64,000 nucleotides of DNA from Sphingobium aromaticiconvertens (GTDB taxonomy: Bacteria > Pseudomonadota > Alphaproteobacteria > Sphingomonadales > Sphingomonadaceae), in contig NZ_JBANRJ010000001.1 in assembly GCF_037154075.1 (NCBI RefSeq), forward strand, positions 2,909,501 to 2,973,500. The letters run 5' to 3'. Positions 17,747 through 27,561 of the stretch are shown piece by piece. The translations under genes were made by a program, and so were the position numbers. Numbering within the stretch: position 1 is the first letter of the stretch; each line of letters opens with the position of its first letter. The notes below the pieces were generated by a model that ran no database searches, was not told where the DNA came from, and saw only the letters and a program-made list of their open reading frames with translations.

Positions 17747-18886
17747 TTATGCAGCGGTCATGGCGGGATGGTGTTCGCCACCTATCCAGACACCTCTGGG
17801 CTTTAGTTCATGGTCGAGCCAAACAAGGTCAGCGCGCATTCCGGGCCCCAGCGCGCCACGATCCGTCAGCCCCATGAAGGCAGCCGGTGCCGATGCCGCC
17901 ATGATTGCGGCCTCGGCAAGCGAGAGCCCGACCATGTTCACCGCATTGCGAACCGCCGTCGCCATATCGAGGTCGGAGCCGGCCAGGACGCCCCCCTCCC
18001 CGATACAGACGCCGTCTTCCACCCGGATTGTCTTACCTTGCAATATGAAGGTCTTAGAGAGGCTACCGACCGTCGGCATCGCATCCGTGACCAGCATGAA
18101 ACGATCACGCGGGCGAGCCGCCATCGCGATACGCAGGGCCACCGGATCGACATGGCGGCCATCGACAATCACGCCAGCATACACGTGTTGATCCTCCAGC
18201 GTGGCGCCGACGACGCCGGGCGCTCGATGATTGAACGGCGACATGGCGTTGTACAGATGAGTCACGCCCGTCACGCCCATCGCAAACGCCGCCTTCATCG
18301 TTGCATAGTCCGCGTCGCTATGACCAGCCGCAACGATCACACCCGCCTCGGTAAGACGCCGGATGTCATCAGGCGCGCAGTTTTCGGGTGCAAGCGTCAC
18401 CAGCGTCCGACCAAGTTTCAGGCTGGTGAGAAGGGCGATGGCGCCGTCATCAAGGCGTCGAAACTTCTGCGGATCATGCGTCCCCTTGCGGGCGGCATTG
18501 AGAAAGGGGCCTTCCAGATGGATGCCGACCACGCCCGGAACCCCCTGAGCAATGGCCTGCTCGGTGGCCCGCATCGCTGCATCAACCTTATCAAGATCAT
18601 CTGAGATCAGGGTCGGAAGGAAGGTCGTCGTGCCGAACGGCAGATGGGCCTCACCGATCTGCGCGATGCTGGCAACCGTCGGGCTGTCGTTGAACAGCAC
18701 GCCCCCACCGCCATTGACCTGAGTGTCGATGAAGCCCGGCAGCAGGAAGCCACCTTCCAGATCGATATCCAGATCGGCGGATGTCGATTGATCGGACGCG
18801 ATCAACGCCCCGTCGATCGTCAGTGCGGCCGCGCGGCTCTCCCTCTGCCCAACAAGCCTACCATTGATAAAACGCGTGCGTTTCAT
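17747..18886 (-). CDS. nagA: N-acetylglucosamine-6-phosphate deacetylase
   Basis: The 379-residue protein is an amidohydrolase-superfamily deacetylase that converts GlcNAc-6-phosphate to glucosamine-6-phosphate plus acetate. Diagnostic segments are GGFLLPGFIDTQVNGGGG, the metal-site HLEGPFLNAARKGTHDP, AAGHSDADY, THLYNAMSPFNHRAPGVVG and the catalytic Asp in LVTDAMPTVG. Length and order match the family. Its ATG overlaps the stop of the SIS-domain gene by four bases (ATGA), so the two are translationally coupled, and both belong to the GlcNAc operon. Confidence 0.95.
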   Translation of the reverse strand: MKRTRFINGRLVGQRESRAAALTIDGALIASDQSTSADLDIDLEGGFLLPGFIDTQVNGGGGVLFNDSPTVASIAQIGEAHLPFGTTTFLPTLISDDLDKVDAAMRATEQAIAQGVPGVVGIHLEGPFLNAARKGTHDPQKFRRLDDGAIALLTSLKLGRTLVTLAPENCAPDDIRRLTEAGVIVAAGHSDADYATMKAAFAMGVTGVTHLYNAMSPFNHRAPGVVGATLEDQHVYAGVIVDGRHVDPVALRIAMAARPRDRFMLVTDAMPTVGSLSKTFILQGKTIRVEDGVCIGEGGVLAGSDLDMATAVRNAVNMVGLSLAEAAIMAASAPAAFMGLTDRGALGPGMRADLVWLDHELKPRGVWIGGEHHPAMTAA

Positions 18887-19938
18887 AGCGTCTGCGTCAC
18901 CTTTTTGAGGTGCGGCGGCATGTCCGGATCAAGCCCACGGCGCAAAGCGAGCGTGTTGACGAAACGATAGAAGCTCTGGATCATCAAAATCGGCTCCAGC
19001 ACGGGGTGGCCGCGCAGCGCGGGAAGGCCCGGGATAGCTCCCCCTGCATCGGCTAACCGCACTTGTGCGCCGCGATCAAGAAACTCCTTGCCTACCGCAC
19101 GCACATCATCGCCTGCCGCATCTGACGTGGCAAAACCCAGTATCGGGAAACCATCCCTCACGATCGCCATCGGTCCATGCCGGACTTCGGCGGACGAGAA
19201 GGCCTCTGCATGCAGTCCGCACGTTTCCTTCAGCTTGAGCGCGGCCTCCTGCGCCACCGCGAAACTATATCCACGACCGATCACGAACAGGTTCGTTGCC
19301 TGCTCCAACGGCGCGATGGCCGCGTTCCAATCCAGCGCGAACGCCTGCCGCAGAGCGTCCGGCAGACGGAGAAGGTCCGCCTCCAACGCCATATTGCCCG
19401 ACCAACGGGCGACGAGCGCCGCCAGACCGGCAAGCGATACGATATAGGATTTGGTCGCCGCCACCGAAAGTTCCGGCCCCGCTTCCAGCGGAAGGACGTC
19501 ATCCGCGTGTTCGGCAAGCGGCGAGGATGCATCATTGACCAGTGCGACCACAAAGGCTCCGGCAGCCTGATAGGCCTGCACCGTCTTCAAAAGGTCCGGG
19601 CTGCGACCCGACTGGGAAATGGCGATGCACAGCGCTCCGGGCGCGATCACGGGCGCGCTGAAAAGCGACGAAACCGACAGGGCGGCCGATGCGGTGGGAA
19701 TGCCGACCATCGTTTCGATCAAATATTTACCATAGGTCGCCGCATGATCGGATGATCCTCTGGCGCAGGTGATCACAGTGCTTGGCGGGTTGGCCTCAAG
19801 ACGGGCTACAATGCGATCAAGGGCCGCCTTGTTAACGTCAAGGAAGCGGGCAACGGCGTCAGCCGCTTCCTCAGCCTCAGCATGCATAAGGGTTTTATCG
19901 GGCATTTTGCCCAACGGCCCAGGGGTGGAGGGGGTCAT
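18883..19938 (-). CDS. SIS-domain glucosamine-6-phosphate deaminase, NagB-II type
   Basis: The 351-residue protein has two sugar-isomerase (SIS) domains like the C-terminal half of GlmS but no glutaminase domain. Phosphosugar-binding motifs are ITCARGSSDHAATYGKYLIE and CIAISQSGRSPDLLKTVQAY in the first domain and FVIGRGYSFAVAQEAALKLK in the second. In other proteobacteria such proteins next to nagA and lacking a classical NagB act as the non-orthologous glucosamine-6-phosphate deaminase NagB-II, giving fructose-6-phosphate and ammonia. I keep the ATG at 19938; an internal ATG at 19905 is an alternative with a similarly weak ribosome site. It is coupled to nagA by a four-base overlap. Confidence 0.88.
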   Translation of the reverse strand: MTPSTPGPLGKMPDKTLMHAEAEEAADAVARFLDVNKAALDRIVARLEANPPSTVITCARGSSDHAATYGKYLIETMVGIPTASAALSVSSLFSAPVIAPGALCIAISQSGRSPDLLKTVQAYQAAGAFVVALVNDASSPLAEHADDVLPLEAGPELSVAATKSYIVSLAGLAALVARWSGNMALEADLLRLPDALRQAFALDWNAAIAPLEQATNLFVIGRGYSFAVAQEAALKLKETCGLHAEAFSSAEVRHGPMAIVRDGFPILGFATSDAAGDDVRAVGKEFLDRGAQVRLADAGGAIPGLPALRGHPVLEPILMIQSFYRFVNTLALRRGLDPDMPPHLKKVTQTL

Positions 19939-19958
19939 TATAGAAAAGCTCCAGTGTT

Positions 19959-20735
19959 TCAGGGCGCACTATGGATTTGAGGGCAATGCCCCATGGCAGC
20001 GCGCAAATTCTCGACAAGGGACTGGTCCGTTTCCCGACGCTGGGCATGGACGAACCCCATGGAAACGGAGCGGGCATCGGTCGTATCCACCAGCCCGCCG
20101 CATGATGCGTGGACGGAACGAACACCCGCTCCATCAAGGATCGCGCGGACATTGGCCGCATTTATGCCGCTACCCGGCAGAATTTCGACCCGTCCGGCAG
20201 CGCGAGCCTGCATCGCTGCGATAGTCGCGATCCCGTCATAGGCTTTCAGCGCCCCGCCCGAGGTGAGGATTGTAGCGATACCAAGATCAACGGCGACATC
20301 CACCGCCACGACCAGATCGGGCAGCAGATCCACGGCCCGACTCAGTGTGACATCGAGTCCTGCCGCATGTGCCACCAGACGCTTAAGCACTACCAGATCC
20401 AGCTCCCCGGTCCGCGTCAGGGCGCCAATGACCACGCCTGCAAGACCCGCAGCGCGCGCGGCGTCGATTTCGTGCAGCATCACATCCTGTTCCACTGCAT
20501 CATAGACAAAGTCACCCGCGCGCGGCCGGATCATCGCACGTACCGGCACGGATATGCGCCCCGCCAGTTGCAACAGTCCCGGCGACGGGGTGAGGCCACC
20601 AACATCCAGCGCCGCGCACAGTTCGATACGATCTGCGCCCCCAGCGATGGCCGCGCGCAGGCCCGCCGGGGAATCGACACAGATTTCCATCAGCAAGGGC
20701 GTTTGAACGGGAGCAGAATTTTCCGCTGTCATCAT
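19959..20735 (-). CDS. cutC: CutC-family protein inside the GlcNAc operon
   Basis: The 258-residue protein is a TIM-barrel of the CutC family: MEICVDSPAGLRAAIAGGAD, RIELCAALDVGGLTPSPGLL, VPVRAMIRPRAGDFVY, ILTSGGALKAYDG and ILPGSGINAANV. The family was named for copper tolerance in Escherichia coli, but that role is disputed and the biochemical function is poorly settled. Here the gene starts within the nagP stop (ATGA overlap) and is followed 20 bases later by nagB-II, so it is embedded in the GlcNAc operon. This points to a role in amino-sugar metabolism, by inference from context. Confidence 0.9.
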   Translation of the reverse strand: MMTAENSAPVQTPLLMEICVDSPAGLRAAIAGGADRIELCAALDVGGLTPSPGLLQLAGRISVPVRAMIRPRAGDFVYDAVEQDVMLHEIDAARAAGLAGVVIGALTRTGELDLVVLKRLVAHAAGLDVTLSRAVDLLPDLVVAVDVAVDLGIATILTSGGALKAYDGIATIAAMQARAAGRVEILPGSGINAANVRAILDGAGVRSVHASCGGLVDTTDARSVSMGFVHAQRRETDQSLVENLRAAMGHCPQIHSAP

Positions 20736-22054
20736 GCCTCCGACCGATCGCTTCCGACGCGGCTGCCAACGATCCCGAAGAAGAGAATATAGCTATAGGC
20801 TGGCACCATCACCATCAGGAAGACAAGCTGAAAAGGCATATGTTCCTTCAGCATCGCGAACATCTGCGGCAGAATCGCACCGCCGCAAATCGCCATGATC
20901 ATGATCGCAGAGCCGGTTTCCGTATGACGGCCAAGTCCCCGGATCGCGAGGGGGAAGATAGCGGGCCACATCATTGCATTGGCAAAGCCAAGCGCCGCCA
21001 CGAAAGCCACCGACACATAGCCGTGCGTGGCATAGGCGCCCAACACGAACAGAATGCCGAGTATCGCCGAGAAGGCCAGATAGCGCTCCTGCGAAACAAA
21101 GCGCGGGATCACAACCAAACCGACCAGATAGCCCAGCAACATGCCCGCCAGCGTGAACGAGGTGAAGAAGGCTGTTTCGTCGATCGGCAGGCCGAAACCC
21201 TGCCCATAGGCACCGATGGCATCGCCAGCCATCACCTCAACCCCGACATAGAGGAACAGGCAAACCACACCGAGCCAGAGATGGCGATAGCTGGACAGAC
21301 CACGATCCGCCTCTCCGGCATCCGTTGACTTGGGGACCGTCGGCTGGATGTCCGGCAAGGGCGAGCGAAGCACAAATACGCCCAGCAAGGCCAACAGCCC
21401 GGCCATGGCCAGATAGGGCGCGTGGATCTTGGCTGCGAAGGCATTGAGCAAGGCTTCACGCGCCTCCAGGCTGGTTGCGGCCTTCACCTGGGCATCCAGT
21501 TCGCCTACCCCATGCAGCACCAGCGTCCCGATGACGATGGGCGCGAGGATGCCGGCCACCTTATTGCAGATGCCCATGACCGCAATACGCTGGGCCGCGC
21601 TTTCGATCGGTCCGACAATGGAAATATAGGGGTTAGCTGCCGTTTGCAGGATCGCAAGCCCCGCGCCGATCACGAACAGGCCGGTCAACGCGCCGGGAAA
21701 GATCCGCATCATCGCCATCTGCCCGAACAGGATGGCCCCCGCCGCCATGACGAACAGGCCCAGCGTCATGCCCTTTTTCATTCCCGTGCGGCGCAGGATC
21801 ATGGCTGATGGCAAAGCCAGGAAGAAATAGGACATGTAAAAGACCATCGGCACCAGAAAAGCCGAAACGTCGTCCAGCGTGAAGGCCAGCTTCACGAAGG
21901 TGATCAGCGGCCCATTGAGCCATGTCACAAAGCCAAAGATGAAGAACATCACACCGATAATTCCGGTGGTGACAAGCGGATTGACGCGCTGGCCCGCGGC
22001 GATGCCGTCAGCGGACATAGTGACGGAAGGCACTGTACGAGTGTCTGATGACAT
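20732..22054 (-). CDS. nagP: MFS sugar permease, probable N-acetylglucosamine transporter
   Basis: The 440-residue inner-membrane protein has about 12 hydrophobic segments and belongs to the FucP/GluP/NagP group of proton-coupled sugar importers. Typical parts are FFIFGFVTWLNGPLITFVKL, the GMKKGMTLGLFVMAAGA loop between helices, GAGLAILQTAANPYISIVGP, AAQRIAVMGICNKVAGILAP and LGFANAMMWPAIFPLAIRGL. The ATG at 22054 is preceded by AAGGGACCATC. It is the first gene of the operon and faces the ROK regulator across a 238-base gap, which supports GlcNAc as substrate. Confidence 0.9.
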   Translation of the reverse strand: MSSDTRTVPSVTMSADGIAAGQRVNPLVTTGIIGVMFFIFGFVTWLNGPLITFVKLAFTLDDVSAFLVPMVFYMSYFFLALPSAMILRRTGMKKGMTLGLFVMAAGAILFGQMAMMRIFPGALTGLFVIGAGLAILQTAANPYISIVGPIESAAQRIAVMGICNKVAGILAPIVIGTLVLHGVGELDAQVKAATSLEAREALLNAFAAKIHAPYLAMAGLLALLGVFVLRSPLPDIQPTVPKSTDAGEADRGLSSYRHLWLGVVCLFLYVGVEVMAGDAIGAYGQGFGLPIDETAFFTSFTLAGMLLGYLVGLVVIPRFVSQERYLAFSAILGILFVLGAYATHGYVSVAFVAALGFANAMMWPAIFPLAIRGLGRHTETGSAIMIMAICGGAILPQMFAMLKEHMPFQLVFLMVMVPAYSYILFFGIVGSRVGSDRSEA

Positions 22055-22292
22055 GATGGTCCCTTATCCTTCATTCAAAGTGCGGCCCTGCCCCGATCCG
22101 GGGTGCCATGGCCGCCCTTCCAGCGCGCCTCATGTTCCATTGCCCACGATCTCCGCTCTTTCCTGACGTTAGGATGCCGCAATCAGTCATGTCAAACTAT
22201 GTTGCACTTATTTGATCATTTTTTGAACTAAGTATTGCGACTCCGTTTCATTTCTGATTTAAATTCCTTCAGAAGGCGGAGATCGAACGATT
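22055..22292. promoter_or_regulatory. Divergent promoter region of the nag operon and ROK regulator
   Basis: This gap serves two outward-reading genes. Its AT-rich core at about 22190-22265 (CTATGTTGCACTTATTTGATC, then TTTTTTGAACTAAG) is the probable promoter and operator zone for the ROK-family repressor. No clear palindromic operator was defined by eye. Confidence 0.45.
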
Positions 22293-23414
22293 ATGCTGAC
22301 GGAAACACACGCCCATGTGCTGCGACTGATCAATCAGTCAGGGCCATTGAGTCGAACCGAATTGGTGAGCCAGTTGGGTGTCAGCAAGGCGTCGATGTCG
22401 GCCCTCGCCGCCGACCTTATTGAAAAGGGTATGCTGACCGAGGGCGAGATCGTCTATGGCGCGGGCCGCCCTTCGGTCCGGCTGGAACTGGCCGCATCCT
22501 CAGCCTTTTTCATCGGTATCTCGTTGGCGGCCAGCCCATTCATCGTGCGGATAACAGACCTGCACGGCAAGGTGGTTGGAGCAGCAGACATACCCGCAGC
22601 GACCGCACCGCTGGAGGTCGTGGAGGGCATCGTCCGCGCGGTCGAACACGCTTTGGACGGTACGGAAATCGAACGCGAACGCCTTGCCGGCATTGGCCTC
22701 GCTATTCCCGGCCTTATCGACGCAGGGAGCGGAATGTGCATCCGCTCTACAGTGTTGGGCTGGCGCAACGTGCCCATCGGCGAAATGGTGGCACAGGCAA
22801 TCGGCCTGCCAACCTTCGTTGAAAATGACGCCAACGCCGTAGCGCTGGGCGAGCATCTGTTCGGCAGCCTGCGCGGAAGCGACGCTTGCGCGATGATATC
22901 GGTGGGCGACGGCATCGGCTGCGGCCTGATCGTCAATGGCGAATTGCACAGGGGCGCGCGTGGCGGTGCGGGCGAAATCGCGCACGCCACCATCGAACTG
23001 AATGGCCTGCCCTGCAAATGCGGCAAGCGTGGATGCCTGGACACCCTCGCCTCGGCCAAGAGCATCTCCAATTTTGCGCGAGAAGCGGACTTGCCGGGCA
23101 CGCTGGCGGCGCTGGACGCGGCCGCGAACGACGGCAATCAGGATGCCATCGCTATCCTGCATCGCGCAGGCTCGGCCTTGGGCCTGGCCGTATCGCAGAT
23201 CGTGCAGACACTGGACCCGGAAAGAATCGTCATCGCCTTGTCCGACGGTCCGCTCGACGGTCCCTATGTGCGTGTCATCCGTCAGACGCTGGAAGCCAAT
23301 GTGATGGCCAACGAAACCCGCCAGATCGACCTCGCCATGATGCGTCTCAACGAAGAGGCATGGGCAGTCGGGGCCGCCAGCGTGGCGGCAGGGCGCGGCA
23401 TTTTCAGGCTCTAG
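22293..23414 (+). CDS. ROK-family transcriptional repressor of the nag operon
   Basis: The protein has 373 residues. Residues 1-65 form a winged helix-turn-helix (INQSGPLSRTELVSQLGVSK, ASMSALAADLIEKGML), followed by a ROK sugar-binding domain with GIGLAIPGLIDAGSG, FVENDANAVALGEHLFG, RGGAGEIAHATIELNG and the zinc motif CKCGKRGCLDT. This is the NagC/Mlc layout. It is divergent from the GlcNAc operon and lies just before a broken TBDR, so it most likely represses both in the absence of GlcNAc or GlcNAc-6-phosphate. Effector and operator are inferred. Confidence 0.9.
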   Translation: MLTETHAHVLRLINQSGPLSRTELVSQLGVSKASMSALAADLIEKGMLTEGEIVYGAGRPSVRLELAASSAFFIGISLAASPFIVRITDLHGKVVGAADIPAATAPLEVVEGIVRAVEHALDGTEIERERLAGIGLAIPGLIDAGSGMCIRSTVLGWRNVPIGEMVAQAIGLPTFVENDANAVALGEHLFGSLRGSDACAMISVGDGIGCGLIVNGELHRGARGGAGEIAHATIELNGLPCKCGKRGCLDTLASAKSISNFAREADLPGTLAALDAAANDGNQDAIAILHRAGSALGLAVSQIVQTLDPERIVIALSDGPLDGPYVRVIRQTLEANVMANETRQIDLAMMRLNEEAWAVGAASVAAGRGIFRL

Positions 23415-23528
23415 GGCAAAGGCGGGATGCCCCGCCGCAAAAAATATAAAAGCAGAGGCGGCAAAGAACGCCCGGTCATCAGCAGGAAGAACGTGAATTT
23501 TTTTTCACGAGATAAGGGCAAAATAAAA

Positions 23529-25069
23529 ATGAAAAAACAGTTTTCTCCGCTGCTTGTGGCGACCGCGCTCAGCACATTGTTCGGTGCCGGCGCTGTCCAC
23601 GCGCAGACGGCTTCTACCCCCACGGAACAGGGCAGCGAGACGTCCGGTCGCTTCAATGGTACTTCCGACCAGAGCATCGGCGACATCATCGTGACCGGCA
23701 ATGGCGTGTCTGCCAACGGCGTGACCAACACCACCCCCGGTGGTGGCCTGATGGCCGTGCAGACCGGCACCAAGCTGCGTAGCACCGTCACCCGCGACTA
23801 TATCGATAAGCTGGCCGCCACGACCACCGTTTTCACGGCGATCAAGAGCCTGCCCGGCGTCGTTCTGGGTAGCGGCGACCCCTTTGGCTCGTCGGCCAAC
23901 CTGACGATCCGCGGCCTCAGCCAGACATCGCTGGGCTTCAACTTCGAAGGCATGCCGATCGGTGATCAGCTATCGTACAGTGCCTTTCCCGGCGAATGGG
24001 CGGACACCGAAAATATCGGCCTGATCAACCTGACGCGCGGCTCCACCGACATCACAGCCCCCGTCTATAACTCGGTTGGCGCACTCTTGCAGGAAGAGAT
24101 GATCTCCCCCTCGCGTACTCCGGGCGGCTACGTCTCGTTCGCTATGGGCAACCATGATCTCAACCGCCAGTTCCTGCGCCTTGAAACCGGCGAAATCGGC
24201 GACACCGGTATCCGCGGCTTCATCTCCGGCTCTCGGACCTATAATGACAGCTGGCGCGGTCCAGGCCGTACCGAGCGGCATCATATCGACAGCAAGTTCG
24301 TCAAGGAATGGGGTGAGGATAACATCATCTCGCTGGTCGCGACCTATAACGAAGAAAAGTCGGACCGTTCGCGCAACCCCACCAAGGCGCAGTGGGACCA
24401 GTTTGGCCGCGATTTCAACTTCGACGCGACCTACACACCGGGCAACGCCAACTATTACCGCCTGCGCGTCGCTGACCGCCAGAGCCTGTACGTCAGCGCC
24501 CCGTCAAATATCCGGCTGACCAACAACCTCCAACTCTCCGTCACGCCATATTATCTCTACACTCATGGCGTCATCAACGGCGCCAGCAACCTGAACCTGA
24601 CCAATGCGTTCCAGGGCAATCAGCCAGCAGGCCCATTGCAGGCGCCCGGTGCGACCACCAACCCTGCGACGGTGATGAACGTCGATTATTACAACCAGGA
24701 CACCTTCGGCCAGAACAGCTATCTGAAATGGGACGTTGGTTCCGCGCAGATCCGCCTGGGCTATTGGTATTCGCATTTCGTGCATATCGAACGTGCGGCA
24801 TTCCAGGTTGCCGATGCGAACGGCAATGTCACTGACCCCTATGGTAAGACCGGATCGGTCCTGACCAGCAGCGGTGAAGTGTTCCGCAACTTTGCGGCAC
24901 GCATCGAACAGGATGTCCATGGCGTCTATGCCGATGCTACGCTGAAGGCCCTCGACGACAAGCTGCTGCTGAACGCCGGGTTCAAATATGTCTGGGTGGA
25001 CCGCACGGCCACCAGCCCGCTGCCGGGTACGGCGATGCTGACCAAAAGCATGAGCCGCAAGCCCCTGCT
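23529..25069 (+). pseudogene. TonB-dependent receptor A, front part only, cut by IS21
   Basis: The gene starts at the ATG at 23529 (AAGGGCAAAATAAAA upstream) with a signal peptide MKKQFSPLLVATALSTLFGA ending VHA-Q and a TonB-box-like DIIVTGNG. The plug reads LTIRGLSQTSLGFNFEGMPI. Barrel sequence continues to about residue 513 (FKYVWVDRTATSPLPG, TKSMSRKP) and then runs into the IS21 end; the frame stops at 25091 inside the element. About 250-300 C-terminal residues expected for this receptor type are missing, so no complete barrel can form. The position right after the ROK regulator suggests it was the GlcNAc or chito-oligosaccharide receptor. The sequence beyond the IS is not its continuation. 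Confidence 0.85.
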
Positions 25070-25172
25070 GTTGATTGCCGTTGAGAAGTGACCCGGGGAA
25101 GCCAGTAATTTCCACTGAGAAGTGACCCATGTTTGAACACGTCCCTGGCTTTGACGAGCGGGGGACCATGGA

Positions 25173-26705
25173 GTGTTGGACATGGCATTATTGAGCGTTA
25201 TCCGGCGGTGGCATTACCGCGATCATCTATCGATCCGGGAGATAGCCAGGCGCACCGGTCTTTCCCGCAACACCGTTCGTAAATATCTGCGGTCGGACAC
25301 GATCGAGCCGCAGTTCAAGGTGCCGGAGCGACCGAGCAAGCTGGACCCGTTCGTCGAGCGGCTGACAGCCTGGCTGAGGCGGGAGATGGGCCGTCCGCGC
25401 AAGCAGAAGCGCACGGTCAAGCAGTTGTATGCCGATCTGGTGAGCCTCGGCTTTGACGGTTCCTATGGCCGTGTCGCGGCCTTTGCCCGGGACTGGCGTG
25501 ATGATTATCGCCGCCAGCAGCAGATGAGCGGCAGAGGCACCTTCGTGCCGTTGTCCTTCGCACCGGGTGAGGCGTTCCAGTTCGACTGGAGCGAGGACTG
25601 GGCGATCATCGATGGCGTGCGCACCAAGCTGCAGGTCGCGCACTTCAAGCTCAGCTACAGTCGCGCCTTCTTTGTGCGGGCCTATCTACTGCAGACCCAC
25701 GAGATGCTGTTCGACGCCCATAATCATGCGTTCCGCGTGCTGGGCGGCGTGCCGCGACGCGGCATCTACGACAACATGAGGACTGCCGTCGACAAGGTCG
25801 GGCGCGGCAAGAGCCGGACCGTCAACGCCCGCTTCCTGACGATGGTGAGCCATTATCTGTTCGAGGCCGAGTTCTGTAATCCGGCCGCTGGGTGGGAGAA
25901 GGGCCAGGTCGAGAAGAACGTGCAGGATGCACGGCATCGCCTGTGGCAGCCTGTCCCCCAGACTCAGAGCCTCGACGCTTTGAACATCTGGCTGGAGGAG
26001 CGCTGCAAGGCGCTATGGCAGGATATTCCGCACGGAATCGAGCCCGGGTCTGTCGCTGATGCCTGGGCGGATGAGGTGGCGAGCCTGATGCCGACAGGCA
26101 GGGCGTTCGATGGCTTTGTCGAGTATGGCAAGCGGGTCTCACCGACCTGCCTCGTCCATCTCGAGCGCAACCGCTACAGCGTGCCGGCGTCGTTCGCCAA
26201 CCGCCCCGTCAGCCTGCGCGTCTATCCCGACCGCTTCCTGGTGGTCGCCGAGGGACAGTTGCTGTGCGAACACCAGCGTATCATCGAACGATCCCACGAT
26301 GGGCCGGGGCGCACCGTCTATGACTGGCGCCATTATCTGGCGGTGGTGCAGCGCAAGCCAGGTGCCCTGCGCAATGGGGCGCCGTTCCTTGAACTGCCTG
26401 ATCCCTTCCAGCGGCTGCAGCGGCATCTGTTGCGGTCTCCTGGCGGTGACAGGGAGATGGTCGAGATCCTGGCCCTGGTGCTGCATCATGACGAGCAGAC
26501 CGTGCTGACGGCCGTCACGATGGCGTTGGAGGGGGGCGTTCCAACCAAGACCCATATCCTCAACCTCCTGCACCGTCTGCTCGACGGCAAGCCGCTGACA
26601 ACGCCGCCGGTCACGGCGCCACAGGCGCTGAGACTGGTCAGCGAGCCGATGGCCAATGTCGAGCGCTATGACGCTCTGCGTCGGGAGAGCCGCCATGCGT
26701 CATGA
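25173..26705 (+). CDS. istA: IS21-family transposase IstA
   Basis: The 510-residue DDE transposase starts at GTG 25173 or ATG 25182. The N-terminus is a helix-turn-helix ([20 protein letters not shown]). The integrase core has its first Asp in [16 protein letters not shown] and the second in [16 protein letters not shown]. The Glu lies in the helix after [16 protein letters not shown]. It overlaps istB by 11 bases, the usual IS21 arrangement. Confidence 0.95.
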   Translation: MLDMALLSVIRRWHYRDHLSIREIARRTGLSRNTVRKYLRSDTIEPQFKVPERPSKLDPFVERLTAWLRREMGRPRKQKRTVKQLYADLVSLGFDGSYGRVAAFARDWRDDYRRQQQMSGRGTFVPLSFAPGEAFQFDWSEDWAIIDGVRTKLQVAHFKLSYSRAFFVRAYLLQTHEMLFDAHNHAFRVLGGVPRRGIYDNMRTAVDKVGRGKSRTVNARFLTMVSHYLFEAEFCNPAAGWEKGQVEKNVQDARHRLWQPVPQTQSLDALNIWLEERCKALWQDIPHGIEPGSVADAWADEVASLMPTGRAFDGFVEYGKRVSPTCLVHLERNRYSVPASFANRPVSLRVYPDRFLVVAEGQLLCEHQRIIERSHDGPGRTVYDWRHYLAVVQRKPGALRNGAPFLELPDPFQRLQRHLLRSPGGDREMVEILALVLHHDEQTVLTAVTMALEGGVPTKTHILNLLHRLLDGKPLTTPPVTAPQALRLVSEPMANVERYDALRRESRHAS

Positions 26706-27477
26706 TCCCGCCAGCGGCGCTATTATCGTCATGCTGCGCAGCCTCAAGATGCACGGCATGGCGCAGGCCGTTACCGATCTCATGGAACAGGGTGCACCGG
26801 CGTTCGATGCCGCCATCCCGATCCTGTCCCAGCTCCTGAAGGCGGAGACTGCTGAACGAGAGGTGCGATCGGTATCCTATCAACTCAAGGCTGCGCGGTT
26901 CCCGGCCTATCGCGACCTGGCAGGCTTCGACTTCGCCAGCAGTGAGATCAACGAAGCGCTGGTGCGCCAGCTTCACCGCTGTGAGTTTATCGACGTTGCC
27001 GACAACATCGTGCTGGTCGGCGGCCCCGGCACCGGCAAGACCCACATCGCGACAGCGCTGGGCGTTCAGGCCATCGAGCATCATCGAAAACGGGTGCGGT
27101 TCTTCTCCACCGTCGAGTTGGTTAATGCGCTCGAACAGGAGAAGGCCCAGGGCAAGGCAGGCCAGGTCGCCGGAAGGCTCGCCCACGCCGATCTCGTGAT
27201 CCTCGATGAGCTCGGCTATCTGCCGTTCAGCGCCTCAGGCGGTGCATTGCTGTTCCATCTGCTCAGCAAACTTTACGAGCGCACCAGCGTCATCATCACC
27301 ACCAACCTCAGCTTCAGTGAATGGGCCACCGTGTTCGGTGATGCCAAGATGACCACAGCGCTGCTCGATCGGCTGACCCATCACTGCCACATCCTTGAAA
27401 CCGGCAACGACAGCTTCCGGTTCAAAAACAGCTCTGCTCAGCAGCCCACAGCGCGAAAGGAGAAAACCTCATCTTGA
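26695..27477 (+). CDS. istB: IS21-family helper ATPase IstB
   Basis: This 260-residue AAA+ ATPase has Walker [16 protein letters not shown], Walker [13 protein letters not shown] and the sensor region [19 protein letters not shown]. The start ATG at 26695 lies inside the end of istA with GGGAGAG upstream. IstB assists IstA in target selection and strand transfer. The coding frame is intact, so the element may still be mobile. Confidence 0.95.
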   Translation: MRHDPASGAIIVMLRSLKMHGMAQAVTDLMEQGAPAFDAAIPILSQLLKAETAEREVRSVSYQLKAARFPAYRDLAGFDFASSEINEALVRQLHRCEFIDVADNIVLVGGPGTGKTHIATALGVQAIEHHRKRVRFFSTVELVNALEQEKAQGKAGQVAGRLAHADLVILDELGYLPFSASGGALLFHLLSKLYERTSVIITTNLSFSEWATVFGDAKMTTALLDRLTHHCHILETGNDSFRFKNSSAQQPTARKEKTSS

Positions 27478-27561
27478 CCCAACGGTGACATCCGAAACAT
27501 AATCGCAAGGTGGGTCACTTCTCGATGAAAACCCCGGGTCACTTCTCAACGGCAATCAACA

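Larger units (their letters stand above)
25070..27561 (+). mobile_element. IS21-family insertion sequence with istA and istB
   Basis: The 2492-base element begins TGTTGATTGCC and ends GGCAATCAACA, matching the TG...CA ends of the family. The terminal inverted repeats are perfect over 30 bases (25070-25099 and 27532-27561). A subterminal motif TGAGAAGTGACCC recurs at 25083-25095 and 25117-25129 and inverted at 27536-27548, with a shorter copy (GGGTCACTTCTC) at 27512-27523, as expected for multiple transposase-binding sites. IS21 elements duplicate 4-8 bases of target, but the flanks here (ending CCCCTGC, starting CAACTATG) show no duplication. The sequences on either side come from two different receptor genes. 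Confidence 0.93.

Noticed and set aside
22055..22292. A defined NagC-type operator in the nag divergent gap
   Set aside because: Only AT-rich sequence was visible; no palindrome good enough to place an operator was found by eye.
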